Of a stretch of DNA of 50,248 nucleotides, positions 1 to 9,784 are shown in pieces. The first letter of the stretch is position 1; the number at the start of each line of letters is the position of its first letter. Below the pieces are notes generated by a model. That model was given only the letters and a program-made list of their open reading frames with translations. It did no database searches and was not told the origin of the DNA. Origin of the DNA: an uncultured Clostridia bacterium (GTDB lineage: Bacteria > Bacillota > Clostridia > Oscillospirales > Acutalibacteraceae); contig CALWUY010000034.1 of assembly GCA_944384855.1 (NCBI GenBank), positions 1-50,248 on the forward strand. Direction: 5' to 3'. Position numbers and translations under genes: made by a program.

Positions 1-144
1 AAAGGTAAAAGCATAGATGATTACACAGCCGATGACATCTGTTTCTTTGCAGACAGTATTAACGGATTACCAAGGAAAATCCTCGGCTATAAAACGCCGG
101 AAGAGCTGTTTGAGCAAGAACTTGACCGCATTTATGCCGCATAA
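1..144 (+). CDS. IS30 family transposase, C-terminal end (partial)
   Basis: Open from the first base in frame 1 to a TAA at 142-144, giving the last 47 residues of a transposase. The segment LPRKILGYKTPEELF is the typical C-terminal signature of IS30-family DDE transposases from Firmicutes, where the last part of the rve integrase core is followed by a short tail. The catalytic D, D and E residues would lie mostly upstream, outside the window, so completeness and activity cannot be judged. Only this fragment and the 3' noncoding end of the element are visible. Confidence 0.8.
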   Translation, partial: KGKSIDDYTADDICFFADSINGLPRKILGYKTPEELFEQELDRIYAA

Positions 145-166
145 GAGATGGGAAGTCGCCGGCTCC

Positions 167-217
167 GATGTTGGATTTCTCCGCTCGGGCTTCGCCCTCT
201 CTTCGCAATCCAACATC
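167..217 (+). terminator. strong nested hairpin after the transposase
   Basis: GATGTTGGATT (167-177) pairs with AATCCAACATC (207-217), and an inner GGGCTTCGCCC hairpin lies within the loop. There is no clear U-tract, so it may insulate the insertion sequence or serve as a structural end element rather than being a classical terminator. Confidence 0.5.
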
Positions 218-271
218 ATTCTGCTACAAATCGTTACTTTTCTGTGAACTATTGCAGGTTGCTATTGCAAT

Positions 272-1336
272 TTGCAAGGAAAATTCTTTAAAAAATTATT
301 CGGCTTTTTAAAGTATGTTTATTCAAATCTCTCTTTAGTATATAAAACAGTTGTTATTCTTGCGGTAATACTGGTATTCGAAATTTTCACAATGCTGTTG
401 TTTGGGAGTCTTTACTGGACTATGGGATTCAGAGGTGTGTTTCCGCTGATATTATTTATAAACGCCCTTATTTTTACTGTGGTGATTTATGTTTCGGTGA
501 TGCTTCAGAAGATTAAAAGCGGAGGAGAAAAAATAGCCGGCGGCGATCTGTCACATAAAATCGATACAAAATATATGTTCGGAGATTTTAAAGAATTCGC
601 AGTAAGCCTTAATAATATTAATGAAGGCCTGCAGTCTGCGGTCAATGAAAAAATGAAGAGCGAGCGTTTTAAAACAGAGCTTATAACAAATGTCTCGCAC
701 GATATAAAAACTCCGCTCACGTCGATAATAAATTATGTCGATCTGATAAAAAAGGAGGATATTGAAAACCAGAAAGTCAGGCAGTATATAGATGTCCTGG
801 ACCGTCAGTCAGGAAGGCTTAAAAAGCTCGTAGAGGATCTGGTAGAGGCTTCGAAGGCTTCCACAGGAAATTTGGCTGTCAGTTTAAGTGAATGCGACGT
901 AGGAGTTCTGCTTGCTCAAACGCTCGGGGAATTCGAGGATAAGCTTGCACAGTTAAAACTCACGCCTATTATGAACCTTCCCCAAAAAAGTATCAGAATA
1001 ATGGCAGACGGCAGACATTTATGGAGGGTTTTTGATAATTTGATGAGCAATATCTGCAAATATGCAATGCCGGGGACAAGAGTATATATTGATGTTGAGC
1101 AAAAGGACGAAAAAGCGATAGTGATGTTTCGCAATATTTCGGCAAATGAGCTTAATATTTCCGCGCAGGAGCTAATGGAGCGTTTTGTTCGCGGTGATTC
1201 CTCACGTAATACCGAAGGCAGCGGTTTAGGACTTTCGATAGCGAAAAGCCTTGTTGAAATCCAGAACGGCAGTCTGGAATTGTCTGTTGACGGGGATTTG
1301 TTCAAGGCGTCTGTAATATTTGACATGTTGGAATAA
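272..1336 (+). pseudogene. sensor histidine kinase, 5'-truncated by the IS30 insertion
   Basis: This is the C-terminal 354 residues of a membrane sensor kinase. It has two membrane segments (about 25-48 and 55-77), a HAMP-like stretch (about 80-125), a HisKA phosphoacceptor with H143 in VSHDIKTPL, an N-box around FDNLMSNICKYA and a G-box EGSGLGLSIAK. The only usable start is a TTG at 272 inside the end of the insertion sequence, with no good ribosome binding site and a stop just upstream (245-247). Kinases of this type normally carry more N-terminal membrane/sensor sequence and sit behind a response regulator gene; neither is visible. I infer the insertion removed the real start. A shortened, unregulated kinase made from within the insertion sequence cannot be excluded. 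Confidence 0.7.
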
Positions 1337-1350
1337 AGGAAGAAAAAACA

Positions 1351-2070
1351 GTGGAAAGACGAAATATAAGACAAATCAAAACTTCATATATACCAAGACG
1401 CAGAAAGAAAACATTTAAAAGATATCAGGTAATGTTTTTAACTTTTTTAATTACGCTGATTTCGGTATTCGCAATTGTTCAGCTGATACATTTTTTAAAG
1501 TCGCCTATATATGATAACGGGTTTATACCGGCTCCTTACGGCACAAATGTTTCGGAAAAGGTTAAAAAGGCTGAAGAGACAGAGATTCCCGAATGGATAG
1601 ACGTACAGCTGATACACAAGCATTCAACGGCGCGTACGGGATTCAGGCTGGCTGACATAGATAATATAGTTATTCATTATGTAGGCAACCCCGGAAGTAC
1701 GGCACAGAACAACAGAGATTATTTTGACAAGAGTTCTACCGAAGTAAGTTCACATTTTGTGGTCGGACTCGACGGCGAAATAATACAGTGTGTTCCGATT
1801 TATGAAAAATCGGCGGCAAGCAATGAGCGCAACAGGGACTCAATATCGATTGAGGTATGCCATAAAGACGAGACCGGAAAGTTCAACGAAAAGACATATT
1901 CATCGCTTGTAAAACTGGTTTCCTGGCTCTGCAATGAATTTTCTCTTGACGAATCGCAGATTATAAGGCATTATGATATTACGGGAAAAGAATGCCCGAA
2001 ATATTATGTTGAAAATGAAGACGAATGGGAAAAATTCAAATCAGATGTGGAAGAAATGCTTGATGAATAA
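1351..2070 (+). CDS. membrane-anchored N-acetylmuramoyl-L-alanine amidase
   Basis: A 239-residue Amidase_2 (T7-lysozyme/PGRP fold) protein that would cleave the bond between MurNAc and L-Ala in peptidoglycan. A basic N-terminus is followed by one membrane segment (about 28-48), so the enzyme domain (about 85-220) should face the cell wall. The Zn ligands are visible: H109 in IVIHY, H207 in IIRHYDITG and C215 in KECPKYY, the usual H/H/C set. The start is GTG at 1351, 14 bases after the kinase stop, with AAGGAAG upstream. The gene overlaps the next one by 8 bases, suggesting co-transcription. Its role (remodelling, recycling or germination) cannot be decided from the sequence. Confidence 0.85.
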   Translation: MERRNIRQIKTSYIPRRRKKTFKRYQVMFLTFLITLISVFAIVQLIHFLKSPIYDNGFIPAPYGTNVSEKVKKAEETEIPEWIDVQLIHKHSTARTGFRLADIDNIVIHYVGNPGSTAQNNRDYFDKSSTEVSSHFVVGLDGEIIQCVPIYEKSAASNERNRDSISIEVCHKDETGKFNEKTYSSLVKLVSWLCNEFSLDESQIIRHYDITGKECPKYYVENEDEWEKFKSDVEEMLDE

Positions 2071-2770
2071 TAAATTAAAAAACCGTCATTTAACCGAAAA
2101 ACAAAAAAAGACAGCGGCAGTTATAATATTTATTGCATTTTTGGCGTTCTGCGGGGTAGTGACATGGTTCATAGGCAGACCGATGATAAGGTTTGTTTCC
2201 GAACCCGATAAGTTCAGGCAGTGGGTACAAGGGCACGGAATACTGGGAGAACTCGCTTTCATAGGTATGATGCTGTTTCAGGTGGTAATAGCCTTTGTAC
2301 CCGGAGAACCGCTTGAAATAGGGGCGGGATATGCTTTCGGAGCGATAAAGGGAACCGTACTTTGTGAAATAGGAATAACGCTCGGCAGCATAATAGTTTT
2401 CGCGCTTGTGCGCAGATTCGGAATAAGGTTCGCCGAAATATTCTTCAGTCATGAAAAAATACATTCGCTCAGGTTTTTGAAAAACAAAAAAAGAAGGAAT
2501 ATACTTACTTTTTTGGTCTTTTTTCTGCCGGGTACTCCTAAGGATTTGCTGACATATTTTGCAGGTCTTACAGATATCAAACTGTCTCATTTTCTGCTTA
2601 TGACATCTGTAGCAAGGCTGCCGTCGGTTGTGACTTCAACAGTAGGCGGAAACGCTTTGGGCGGTGAGGATTACACATTTGCCGTGATAGTGTTCTCACT
2701 TACACTGGTTCTAAGCGGCGCCGGGCTTATGATATACAATTTTATTCAAAAAAGACGAAACAAAAAATAA
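2063..2770 (+). CDS. TVP38/TMEM64 (VTT domain) family membrane protein
   Basis: A 235-residue polytopic membrane protein of the SNARE-associated/VTT family, distant relatives of DedA. I chose ATG 2063, which overlaps the amidase stop by 8 bases and gives a basic N-terminus ahead of the first membrane segment; longer in-frame extensions would lie within the amidase gene. The family signature is visible: VPGEPLEIGAGYAFG (re-entrant loop) and FFLPGTPKDLLTYFAGLT (second half of the pseudo-repeat). Members are thought to move or scramble lipids, but the substrate here is unknown. It ends with a basic cytoplasmic tail (KRRNKK). Confidence 0.85.
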   Translation: MNNKLKNRHLTEKQKKTAAVIIFIAFLAFCGVVTWFIGRPMIRFVSEPDKFRQWVQGHGILGELAFIGMMLFQVVIAFVPGEPLEIGAGYAFGAIKGTVLCEIGITLGSIIVFALVRRFGIRFAEIFFSHEKIHSLRFLKNKKRRNILTFLVFFLPGTPKDLLTYFAGLTDIKLSHFLLMTSVARLPSVVTSTVGGNALGGEDYTFAVIVFSLTLVLSGAGLMIYNFIQKRRNKK

Positions 2771-2797
2771 TTTATATTTTATTCAAAGGGGAAAATT

Positions 2798-5527
2798 ATG
2801 CTCGAAACTAAAGATTTAACAAAAATTTACAAACCTAAAAAGGGCGTTCCGGTAACGGCGCTTAATAAAATAAGTATAAAATTCGCGGAAAAAGGAATGG
2901 TTTTTCTTCTCGGAAAATCCGGAAGCGGAAAATCGACACTGCTCAATGTACTGGGAGGACTTGACAGTTATAACGGCGGGGAAATAATTATAAAGGGAGT
3001 ATCCTCAAAAGCTTTCAGCCAAAAGCATTTCGATTCATACAGAAATACCTATGTTGGTTTTATTTTTCAGGAATATAACGTAATTGATGAATTTACGGTA
3101 GGAGCAAATATAGCACTTGCAATAGAGCTTCAGGGCAGAAAAGCGGATGATAATGAGATAAACCGTATCTTAAAGGAAGTCGACCTTGAGGGCTACGGTT
3201 CAAGAAAGCCGAATGAGCTTTCGGGAGGACAGAAACAGCGTGTGGCAATAGCGCGCGCTCTGGTTAAGAACCCGAGAATAATAATGGCAGACGAACCTAC
3301 CGGTGCGCTTGATTCCGCAACGGGCAGGCAGGTGCTTGACACTCTTAAAAAGCTGTCCAAAGAAAAGCTTGTGATAGTGGTATCACATGACCGTGAGTTC
3401 GCCGAAAACTATGCCGACCGCATAATCGAACTTTCAGACGGCGTAGTTATAAATGACGTAGAGCGTATTCAGGATACGGATGAAGTGCAGGAACAGCCGG
3501 CAATAACCTATAACGGCGATACTGCCGAGATTAAGCCGGGATATCATCTAACCGAACAGGACCGTATTGAAATAAATCAGTATATTGATAATCTTAAAGA
3601 GAAAAATCTGAAATTAAAATTCGGAAGCGAAGGTTCTGCCGGAAGTAAGTTCAGAAAAACGGACGAAAACGGAATAGTGTATAAGGATAAAAGTCCGTTC
3701 AAGCTTATAAAATCAAAACTACCTCTCAAAAGCGCAATAAAAATAGGTTCCGGAGGGCTAAAATATAAAAAAATCAGACTTACGGTAACTATTCTGCTTT
3801 CGTGCATAGCTTTCGGTCTGTTCGGACTTTCGGATACTTTCGGAGCATACAATCATATTGAAACCTGCACAAATTCGCTTGAGGACAGTAATGTAGAGTA
3901 TATCGCCACTGCAAAATCAAAGCGTATAGGCAGCGGTATGAATACCTACTGGAGAGATTACGGATACGGATTGTCGCAGGAAGATTTAGACGAAATCGAA
4001 AAAAATACCGGTGTGGAAATGCACGGGGTATATGTTCCGGTCGAAAGCGATTTGACATTTGCAGCGAATGTAAATCCCGAAAAAGTTATGAGCGAAACCG
4101 ACTATAATATTTTTAAAACTACGTTTTCGGGTTTCGCGGAAATAAACGACGATATAATAAAGAAGATGGGATTTTCTCTGCTTGCGGGTACTATTCCTGA
4201 CGGCTCAAAGAATGAAATGGCGATAAGCGAATATATATTTGAGGTTTTCAAAAAGGCAGATTACATCGAATCGGGCACGAATGGTGACTCAAACGAAAGT
4301 GCTGAGCTCAAGTATACACAGATCAAACAATATTCGGATATTTTAGGAAAAACTCTGAATATTGCAGGAACTGAATATGTCATAACGGCAGTTGTAGACA
4401 CTAATTTTGATCTTGAGAGGTATCTGCCGCTCACCGAGAAGAACGATCATTTGACTGACGCCGAAACGCTGGTTAATTTTGTATTGTATAATGAATTCAG
4501 TACCTCTTCGGCATATTCGTATACTAACATTATCATGACGGGAGACGGCTTTATCAAGAGGCTTATAGACGAAAGACCTCCTATGTCACGCATAACGGAA
4601 GGGTATATTTATTTTTACACAGATGAGATGGGCATAGATCCGAACTATTTGGCACGTTTTGAAGATGTTTCGGATGAAGATATTATTTGGATTGACGGAC
4701 CCAAAACCGAGCTCAAGGAAAACGAAATAATCGCGACTTCGGATGCGGTTCAGATATGGGCGGAAGACTATGAGGAAACGGATTATATAAAACTTCTTAA
4801 AGATAAGAATTTTACTGTCAGTAAGGATATTTTTGCCGAAGAGAATATGGAGAACAAAGATGGCTATAAAGTTGTAGGCATAATACAGAACGACGATAAA
4901 AGCAGGCTGTTATCTACGGTAGTATGCAACGACGAACTGTATAATCAGATGACAGAGGGCAAGGATTATTATTACAGCTTTTGCGTAGGTTCGGCGCCTG
5001 ACAAGCGTTCGGATCTCAAAAATATGGTGGAATACTGTTACAGTGAAGACAGTAATGTCCGGTATCAGATACAGAATTCGGTAACATTCGAGCTTGACAG
5101 TATAAACGAAGTACTGAAAGCATTTTCAAAAGTGTTTCTCTATATAGGATTGGGATTTGCGGTTTTTGCGGCTATTATGCTCGCAAACTTCATCAGTACG
5201 AGTATATCCTACAAAAAACAGGAGATCGGTATTCTGCGCGCCATAGGTTCACGCAGCAATGATGTTTTCAGGATATTTTTCAGCGAAAGCTCAATCATCG
5301 CCATGATAAATTTTGTTTTGTCGGCTATAGGGGTATTTGCCGCAACGGTATTTATAAATTATATTATTCGTGATAGATTAGGCGTATTGGTTACTGTTTT
5401 GAATTTCGGAATAAGGCAGGTTGTTTTGCTTTTTGCGGTAAGTGTTTTTGTGGCATTTTTGGCAAGCTACATTCCGGTTAAGAAAATAGCCTCAAAGCGT
5501 CCGATTGACGCAATACGGGACAGGTAA
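2798..5527 (+). CDS. ABC transporter, fused ATPase and FtsX-type permease (MacB-like)
   Basis: A 909-residue one-gene ABC transporter. The N-terminal ATPase (about 1-225) has Walker [10 protein letters not shown] (39-47), signature LSGGQKQR, Walker [13 protein letters not shown] and the H-loop VVSHD. A charged linker follows, then one membrane segment (about 325-350), a large extracytoplasmic domain (about 360-770) and three C-terminal membrane segments of the FtsX family, containing the coupling motif [17 protein letters not shown]. This 1+3 topology is that of MacB and of BceAB-type relatives. Such proteins act as mechanotransmission pumps for peptides, lipoproteins or antimicrobials and often pair with a two-component system, consistent with the broken kinase two genes upstream. 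The substrate is unknown. RBS AAAGGGGAAAA precedes the ATG. Confidence 0.85.
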   Translation: MLETKDLTKIYKPKKGVPVTALNKISIKFAEKGMVFLLGKSGSGKSTLLNVLGGLDSYNGGEIIIKGVSSKAFSQKHFDSYRNTYVGFIFQEYNVIDEFTVGANIALAIELQGRKADDNEINRILKEVDLEGYGSRKPNELSGGQKQRVAIARALVKNPRIIMADEPTGALDSATGRQVLDTLKKLSKEKLVIVVSHDREFAENYADRIIELSDGVVINDVERIQDTDEVQEQPAITYNGDTAEIKPGYHLTEQDRIEINQYIDNLKEKNLKLKFGSEGSAGSKFRKTDENGIVYKDKSPFKLIKSKLPLKSAIKIGSGGLKYKKIRLTVTILLSCIAFGLFGLSDTFGAYNHIETCTNSLEDSNVEYIATAKSKRIGSGMNTYWRDYGYGLSQEDLDEIEKNTGVEMHGVYVPVESDLTFAANVNPEKVMSETDYNIFKTTFSGFAEINDDIIKKMGFSLLAGTIPDGSKNEMAISEYIFEVFKKADYIESGTNGDSNESAELKYTQIKQYSDILGKTLNIAGTEYVITAVVDTNFDLERYLPLTEKNDHLTDAETLVNFVLYNEFSTSSAYSYTNIIMTGDGFIKRLIDERPPMSRITEGYIYFYTDEMGIDPNYLARFEDVSDEDIIWIDGPKTELKENEIIATSDAVQIWAEDYEETDYIKLLKDKNFTVSKDIFAEENMENKDGYKVVGIIQNDDKSRLLSTVVCNDELYNQMTEGKDYYYSFCVGSAPDKRSDLKNMVEYCYSEDSNVRYQIQNSVTFELDSINEVLKAFSKVFLYIGLGFAVFAAIMLANFISTSISYKKQEIGILRAIGSRSNDVFRIFFSESSIIAMINFVLSAIGVFAATVFINYIIRDRLGVLVTVLNFGIRQVVLLFAVSVFVAFLASYIPVKKIASKRPIDAIRDR

Positions 5528-5555
5528 GTCGATAAGGTAAAGGAAGAGTTGGCTT

Positions 5556-8195
5556 ATGAGTAAGCTGAATGATTTATTGAACGGCAGAAAAACAGACGAT
5601 AATATTTTTCCGCTTTTTTGGCAGCACGGCGAAGAAGAGCATGTTTTGAGAAACGAAATACAAAAAATGAAAAGCGCTGATATTGCCGGATTTATTGTAG
5701 AATCAAGACCGCATCCGGATTTTTTAGGGGAACGCTGGTGGAAAGATTTAGATATAATAATAGACGAAGCCAAAAGGCAGGACATGAAGGTCTGGGTTTT
5801 TGACGATAATGCGTATCCGAGCGGTTATTCGGCAGGTTTAATTAAACAAAATAATCCGGACTTAGTAAAAAAGTATCTGCGCGAAGATCATATTGATGCC
5901 GTAGGTCCGTTAAGTGGAAGTTCGATTTTATTGAGACCGTGGTATGATGAAAATGAAACTCTTATATCTGTGGTGGCCGCCCGGAGAACTGACCTTGACC
6001 GTGAGATAGACAGTACATCTTTAATAGATATTACCGAATTTGAAAAAGACGGTGTTTTGTACTGGGATATCCCAGAAGGTGCATGGAGAATTTTTATTTT
6101 CACCTGTACCGGCAAAGGTGGAGAGGAACACACCAAAGATTATCTGAATCCGCTGCAGAAAGAGGCTGTAAAAGCTTATATAGATTATGTTTACGAGACT
6201 CATTATGAGCATTATAAAGATGAATTCGGAAAAACTTTTATGGGATTTTTTACCGATGAGCCGCGTTTCGGCAGTCTTATGTCTTACGAAGCGGTTTTAG
6301 GAAAAACAGACATGGTTATTCCTTTTAAAAACGGTTTAACAGATTTGTTATCTGAAAATCTGGGTGAGGATTTCGTTAAGTATTTACCTTTGCTGTGGTA
6401 TAATAATGATGATTTAAGCGCAAAAGCAAGATATGTGTATATGGATACGGTAAGCACTTTGTTTGCCGATAATTTTCAGGCTCAGATAGGAGATTGGTGC
6501 CGTAAACACGGTGTGAAGTCAATAGGTCATGTTGTTGAGGATAACGGAGCACATGCGCGGCTCGGATATGGAGCGGGACACTTTTTCAAGGTGATGAAAG
6601 GTCAGGATTATTCGGGCTTCGATGTTGTTTATCATGTATTTCCGGAATATACAGACGGAAAGTACAATTCGCCGTTTGGATATCTGGATGCGGACTTCTT
6701 TTATTGGGGATTAGCTAAAATGGCGGTATCTGCCGCCCATATCGACCCCAAAAAAGACGGCATTACGGTGTGTGAGGTGTTCGGTGCATACGGTTGGCAA
6801 GAGGGACTTAAATTAATGAAGTGGCTGACTGATTTTATTTGCGTAAGAGGAGCAAATTTTATTATTCCGCATGCTTTTTCTCCGAAATATCCGGATTCTG
6901 ACTGTCCGCCGCATTTTTATGCTCAGGGACATAATCCTCAGTGGAAAGATTTCAAAATCTGGTCTGGATATGCCAACCGTGTCTGCAGTTTGTTAAAAGG
7001 CGGAAAGCATAAAGCCGATGCTGCGGTTTTATACCATGCGGAGGCTGAATGGGCGGGAAAGGCACAGCCGTTTGAAAAAATCGTCAAGGTTTTAAATCAA
7101 AATCAAATCGACTGTGATATAATTCCGATAGGCGCTTTTTTCAATACGGATAATTTTGAGATTTTAGATGGCACTTTCCGTATAAATAACGAGCTATACC
7201 CTGCGATTATTATACCTTACAGTGAATATTTGCCGAAGATATTTATTAATAAGCTCGCAGAGCTTGCCGATAACGGCGTAACGGTTATTTTTTGTGAGGA
7301 TTATCCTTCTTACGTTTTATCGGATAAGACGGAAAAGTTTTCCTGTGAAGACATATTTTCGGTTTGTGAAAAAATATATAACTGCCATACCGACAGTATT
7401 GCAGAACTGTTGAAGCAAAGAGACACGGAATGGAGCGTAAAAATACCGAAACCTGACAAGTATTTCAGGCATTACCGTTACATTGCCGAAAATATGAATA
7501 TTTACTTTTTGACAAACGAAAGCAAATTTCATACCTTTGATGAAATTGTCGAATTTCCGCTTTGCGACAGTGCCGTAATTTATGATGCAATGGAAAATAA
7601 AGTATATAACGCATCTGCCGAGGTGAACAGCGGACATACTAAAATAAGGATAGTTTTGGAACCGTACCAGTCGCTGTTTGTTATTTTCGGAAGTGATATT
7701 ACATCAGATACATGCCGTGTTATAAATGAAAATTTAAAAGATATTTTGGTACTTGAAGGGCCTTGGAAGATATCGAAATCCACAGCTAAAAGCTATCCTG
7801 ACTTTGAACCGGACCAGAAGCTGAAAACACTCGGAAATATTTCGGCGTATGATATGTATCCTAAGTTTTCCGGAATCGTAAAATATACGACAATGTTTGT
7901 TTTAGATGAAATAAATGGGGATATTTTCCTGAATATAGGAGAAGCGTACGAAACAGTTTCCGTTAAGGTAAACGGTGTATATGCGGGTACCAGGATTGCA
8001 CCTCCATATTTATTTGATATAACTTCTTATGCGGTTATAGGTAAAAACGAAATAGAAATAGAAGTCACAAATACTTTGGCAAAGGCAAAAGGGGAAAACT
8101 GGTTAGACCGGTATATGCCTCAGGAACCTTCGGGATTAATAGGACCGGTAAAAGTGCAAATTAAAAACGCAGATTTATCTGTGCGGGAAGGATAA
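5556..8195 (+). CDS. glycoside hydrolase, GH106-like (alpha-L-rhamnosidase type)
   Basis: An 879-residue cytoplasmic protein with no signal peptide. The N-terminal TIM-barrel-like half has the stretch DMKVWVFDDNAYPSGYSAG (residues about 79-97), typical of the GH106/GH2-related group whose members are often named alpha-L-rhamnosidases. Further barrel motifs are GFFTDEPRFG, HVVEDNGAH and CEVFGAYGWQEG, each with acidic residues that could be catalytic. The C-terminal 140 residues form a jelly-roll carbohydrate-binding module (LNIGEAYETVSVKVNG...NEIEIEVTNTL). It lies 28 bases after the ABC transporter with its own RBS (AAGGAAGAG). Substrate specificity cannot be read from the sequence. The lack of an export signal implies it acts on imported oligosaccharides or glycosides. 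Confidence 0.55.
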   Translation: MSKLNDLLNGRKTDDNIFPLFWQHGEEEHVLRNEIQKMKSADIAGFIVESRPHPDFLGERWWKDLDIIIDEAKRQDMKVWVFDDNAYPSGYSAGLIKQNNPDLVKKYLREDHIDAVGPLSGSSILLRPWYDENETLISVVAARRTDLDREIDSTSLIDITEFEKDGVLYWDIPEGAWRIFIFTCTGKGGEEHTKDYLNPLQKEAVKAYIDYVYETHYEHYKDEFGKTFMGFFTDEPRFGSLMSYEAVLGKTDMVIPFKNGLTDLLSENLGEDFVKYLPLLWYNNDDLSAKARYVYMDTVSTLFADNFQAQIGDWCRKHGVKSIGHVVEDNGAHARLGYGAGHFFKVMKGQDYSGFDVVYHVFPEYTDGKYNSPFGYLDADFFYWGLAKMAVSAAHIDPKKDGITVCEVFGAYGWQEGLKLMKWLTDFICVRGANFIIPHAFSPKYPDSDCPPHFYAQGHNPQWKDFKIWSGYANRVCSLLKGGKHKADAAVLYHAEAEWAGKAQPFEKIVKVLNQNQIDCDIIPIGAFFNTDNFEILDGTFRINNELYPAIIIPYSEYLPKIFINKLAELADNGVTVIFCEDYPSYVLSDKTEKFSCEDIFSVCEKIYNCHTDSIAELLKQRDTEWSVKIPKPDKYFRHYRYIAENMNIYFLTNESKFHTFDEIVEFPLCDSAVIYDAMENKVYNASAEVNSGHTKIRIVLEPYQSLFVIFGSDITSDTCRVINENLKDILVLEGPWKISKSTAKSYPDFEPDQKLKTLGNISAYDMYPKFSGIVKYTTMFVLDEINGDIFLNIGEAYETVSVKVNGVYAGTRIAPPYLFDITSYAVIGKNEIEIEVTNTLAKAKGENWLDRYMPQEPSGLIGPVKVQIKNADLSVREG

Positions 8196-8212
8196 TTATT
8201 TATATCGGTTTA

Positions 8213-8241
8213 TTGACTTCAAAACAAATATATGATAGTAT
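8213..8241 (+). promoter_or_regulatory. sigma-A promoter for the GH28-like gene
   Basis: TTGACT (8213-8218), a 17-base spacer and TAGTAT (8236-8241) lie 36 bases before the ATG, in the gap after the GH106-like gene. The 8277 gene can therefore be transcribed separately. Confidence 0.6.
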
Positions 8242-8276
8242 TTTCACAACTTTAATTCTGTTACGGAGGCAATATT

Positions 8277-9743
8277 ATGTTTTCTTATTCTACATTCAAG
8301 CACAATTACACAAAATCCGCTTATAACTATAAGGAAACTATATCAAATGATTACCGCGTATTTGTAAACGGCAGAGAAATTCCGGTTTACACCTGCAGGA
8401 TTTCTAAATACCCTTTTAATACCATGTGGCCCGGTCATCAACGCTATCTTGATCAGAGTGAGATCGTTTCGTTTGTGAATATTGTAAGCGACGAGGAGAT
8501 TAATATTGAGGTTGAGGTTAATTACGGATATGAACGCGTAATGTTGAAGCCGTATTCAAAAAATATACAGGTTTCGGATGATAACGGCAGAATAAAGTTT
8601 TCGCTTAAAGATAACGGTCAGTTTGTTTTGGAGTGTGACAGTTACCATAGATGTCTTTATATTTTTAACAGCAAACCGATTCTGTGTGATAATAAAGAGG
8701 ACGTGACATACTATTTCGGTCCCGGTGTGCATTTTACAGGTAAACTTTGTCTTAAAGATAATGAAAGCGTTTATGTTGATAAGGACGCCCTGGTATACGG
8801 ATGTATCTATGCGGAAAATGCGGAGAATATAAGAGTTTTTGGTAACGGCGTTTTCGATGACGGAATGGAGGAAAGGGTTTCGGTATACTGTTATGAGGAG
8901 TATACTAACGGAAATATTAAATTTTACGATTGCCGTAACATAAAGGTTGAGGGCGTACTTTTTAAAAATTCTGCGATATGGTGCGTCAATCTTTTTGGCT
9001 GTTACAATGTAGATATTGATGATATCAAGGTGTTCGGTCAGTGGAGATATAATACAGACGGTATAGATATCGTTAATTGTCAGAATATATTCGTGAAAAA
9101 TTCTTTTATACATTCCTTTGACGATACGATTACAATCAAAGGAATAGACCGTTATATAAATATTGACAATAAAAATATCCACATTGACAACTGCGTGCTT
9201 TGGTGCGACTGGGGCAAGACCTGTGAAATCGGAATAGAAACCGCCTGCAGAGAATATACTGATATATCCTTTACAAACTGTGATATTTTGCGTGCGGGAA
9301 ATACTGCTTGCGATATTCAGAACGGCGACTGCGCACAGGTGCATAATATAAGTTTTGAAAACATAAATGTTGAATATAATGTTTTTGATACGCCTGCCGT
9401 TTATCAGGAAAATGATGAGCAGATTTACGAAAAGGAAAACGAAATTGAAATTCCGGCTTTGATATCCGTAAGAAATCACGACTTGCGGGCAATTGAAGCT
9501 GCCTGGGATCTGGGAAAAATGGCAGAGATTGATCTCAGCGGCATTAAAGTAAGCTCAGTATTTGATGTGGTTTTTAAAAACCTCAATGTATATTATGACG
9601 AAGGTTTACCGCTTGCCGGAGGTGAACCTGATATAAAGATAATAATTGTAAAGGACCGAAAGGATGCCGAGTATGAAAATATTACAGTGGAAAATATCAC
9701 TGTAAACGGAAGAAAATTTGATTTTAAAATAAAAAACAGTTAA
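8277..9743 (+). CDS. GH28-like right-handed beta-helix carbohydrate enzyme
   Basis: A 488-residue protein without signal peptide. A short N-terminal beta domain (about 20-125) precedes a parallel beta-helix with many N-I/V-x-V/I repeats (about 150-480). The GH28 polygalacturonase hallmarks are partly present: NTDGIDIVNC supplies the first catalytic Asp and SFDDTITIKG the DD pair. The classical GHG motif appears replaced by CEIGIE, so it is a distant family member whose substrate could be something other than pectin (dextran-type or rhamnogalacturonan, for example). A good RBS (GGAGG) precedes the ATG. The gene sits beside the GH106-like enzyme, which suggests joint breakdown of a plant or host polysaccharide fragment. 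Confidence 0.65.
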   Translation: MFSYSTFKHNYTKSAYNYKETISNDYRVFVNGREIPVYTCRISKYPFNTMWPGHQRYLDQSEIVSFVNIVSDEEINIEVEVNYGYERVMLKPYSKNIQVSDDNGRIKFSLKDNGQFVLECDSYHRCLYIFNSKPILCDNKEDVTYYFGPGVHFTGKLCLKDNESVYVDKDALVYGCIYAENAENIRVFGNGVFDDGMEERVSVYCYEEYTNGNIKFYDCRNIKVEGVLFKNSAIWCVNLFGCYNVDIDDIKVFGQWRYNTDGIDIVNCQNIFVKNSFIHSFDDTITIKGIDRYINIDNKNIHIDNCVLWCDWGKTCEIGIETACREYTDISFTNCDILRAGNTACDIQNGDCAQVHNISFENINVEYNVFDTPAVYQENDEQIYEKENEIEIPALISVRNHDLRAIEAAWDLGKMAEIDLSGIKVSSVFDVVFKNLNVYYDEGLPLAGGEPDIKIIIVKDRKDAEYENITVENITVNGRKFDFKIKNS

Positions 9744-9749
9744 TAAATC

Positions 9750-9778
9750 TTGACAAATTTTAAAAAAGGTGATATACT
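9750..9778 (+). promoter_or_regulatory. strong sigma-A promoter of the T-box operon
   Basis: A perfect TTGACA (9750-9755), a 17-base spacer and TATACT (9773-9778). Transcription should start near 9785, exactly where the T-box leader begins. Confidence 0.85.
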
Positions 9779-9784
9779 ACTAAA

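Larger units (their letters stand above)
1..282 (+). mobile_element. right end of an IS30-family insertion sequence (partial)
   Basis: The window opens inside the last part of an IS30-type transposase gene. After its stop come a strong hairpin (167-217) and about 60 bases running into the histidine kinase gene. The exact right edge is not fixed, because the left inverted repeat lies outside the window. I place it near 282 because kinase-like coding sequence begins immediately after. The short repeated motifs TTGCAGG, TTGCAA and TTGCAAGG at 252-279 look like terminal-repeat sequence. The insertion is inferred from the abrupt switch from transposase to truncated kinase. Confidence 0.6.

Noticed and set aside
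17-247. 76-codon frame overlapping the transposase end
   Set aside because: The other frame matches the IS30 transposase C-terminus, so this one is a shadow.
8556-9479. 307-codon open frame on the reverse strand
   Set aside because: It lies wholly antisense to the GH28-like gene, has a biased Ile/Tyr/Asn composition and no family motif; a shadow of the real gene.
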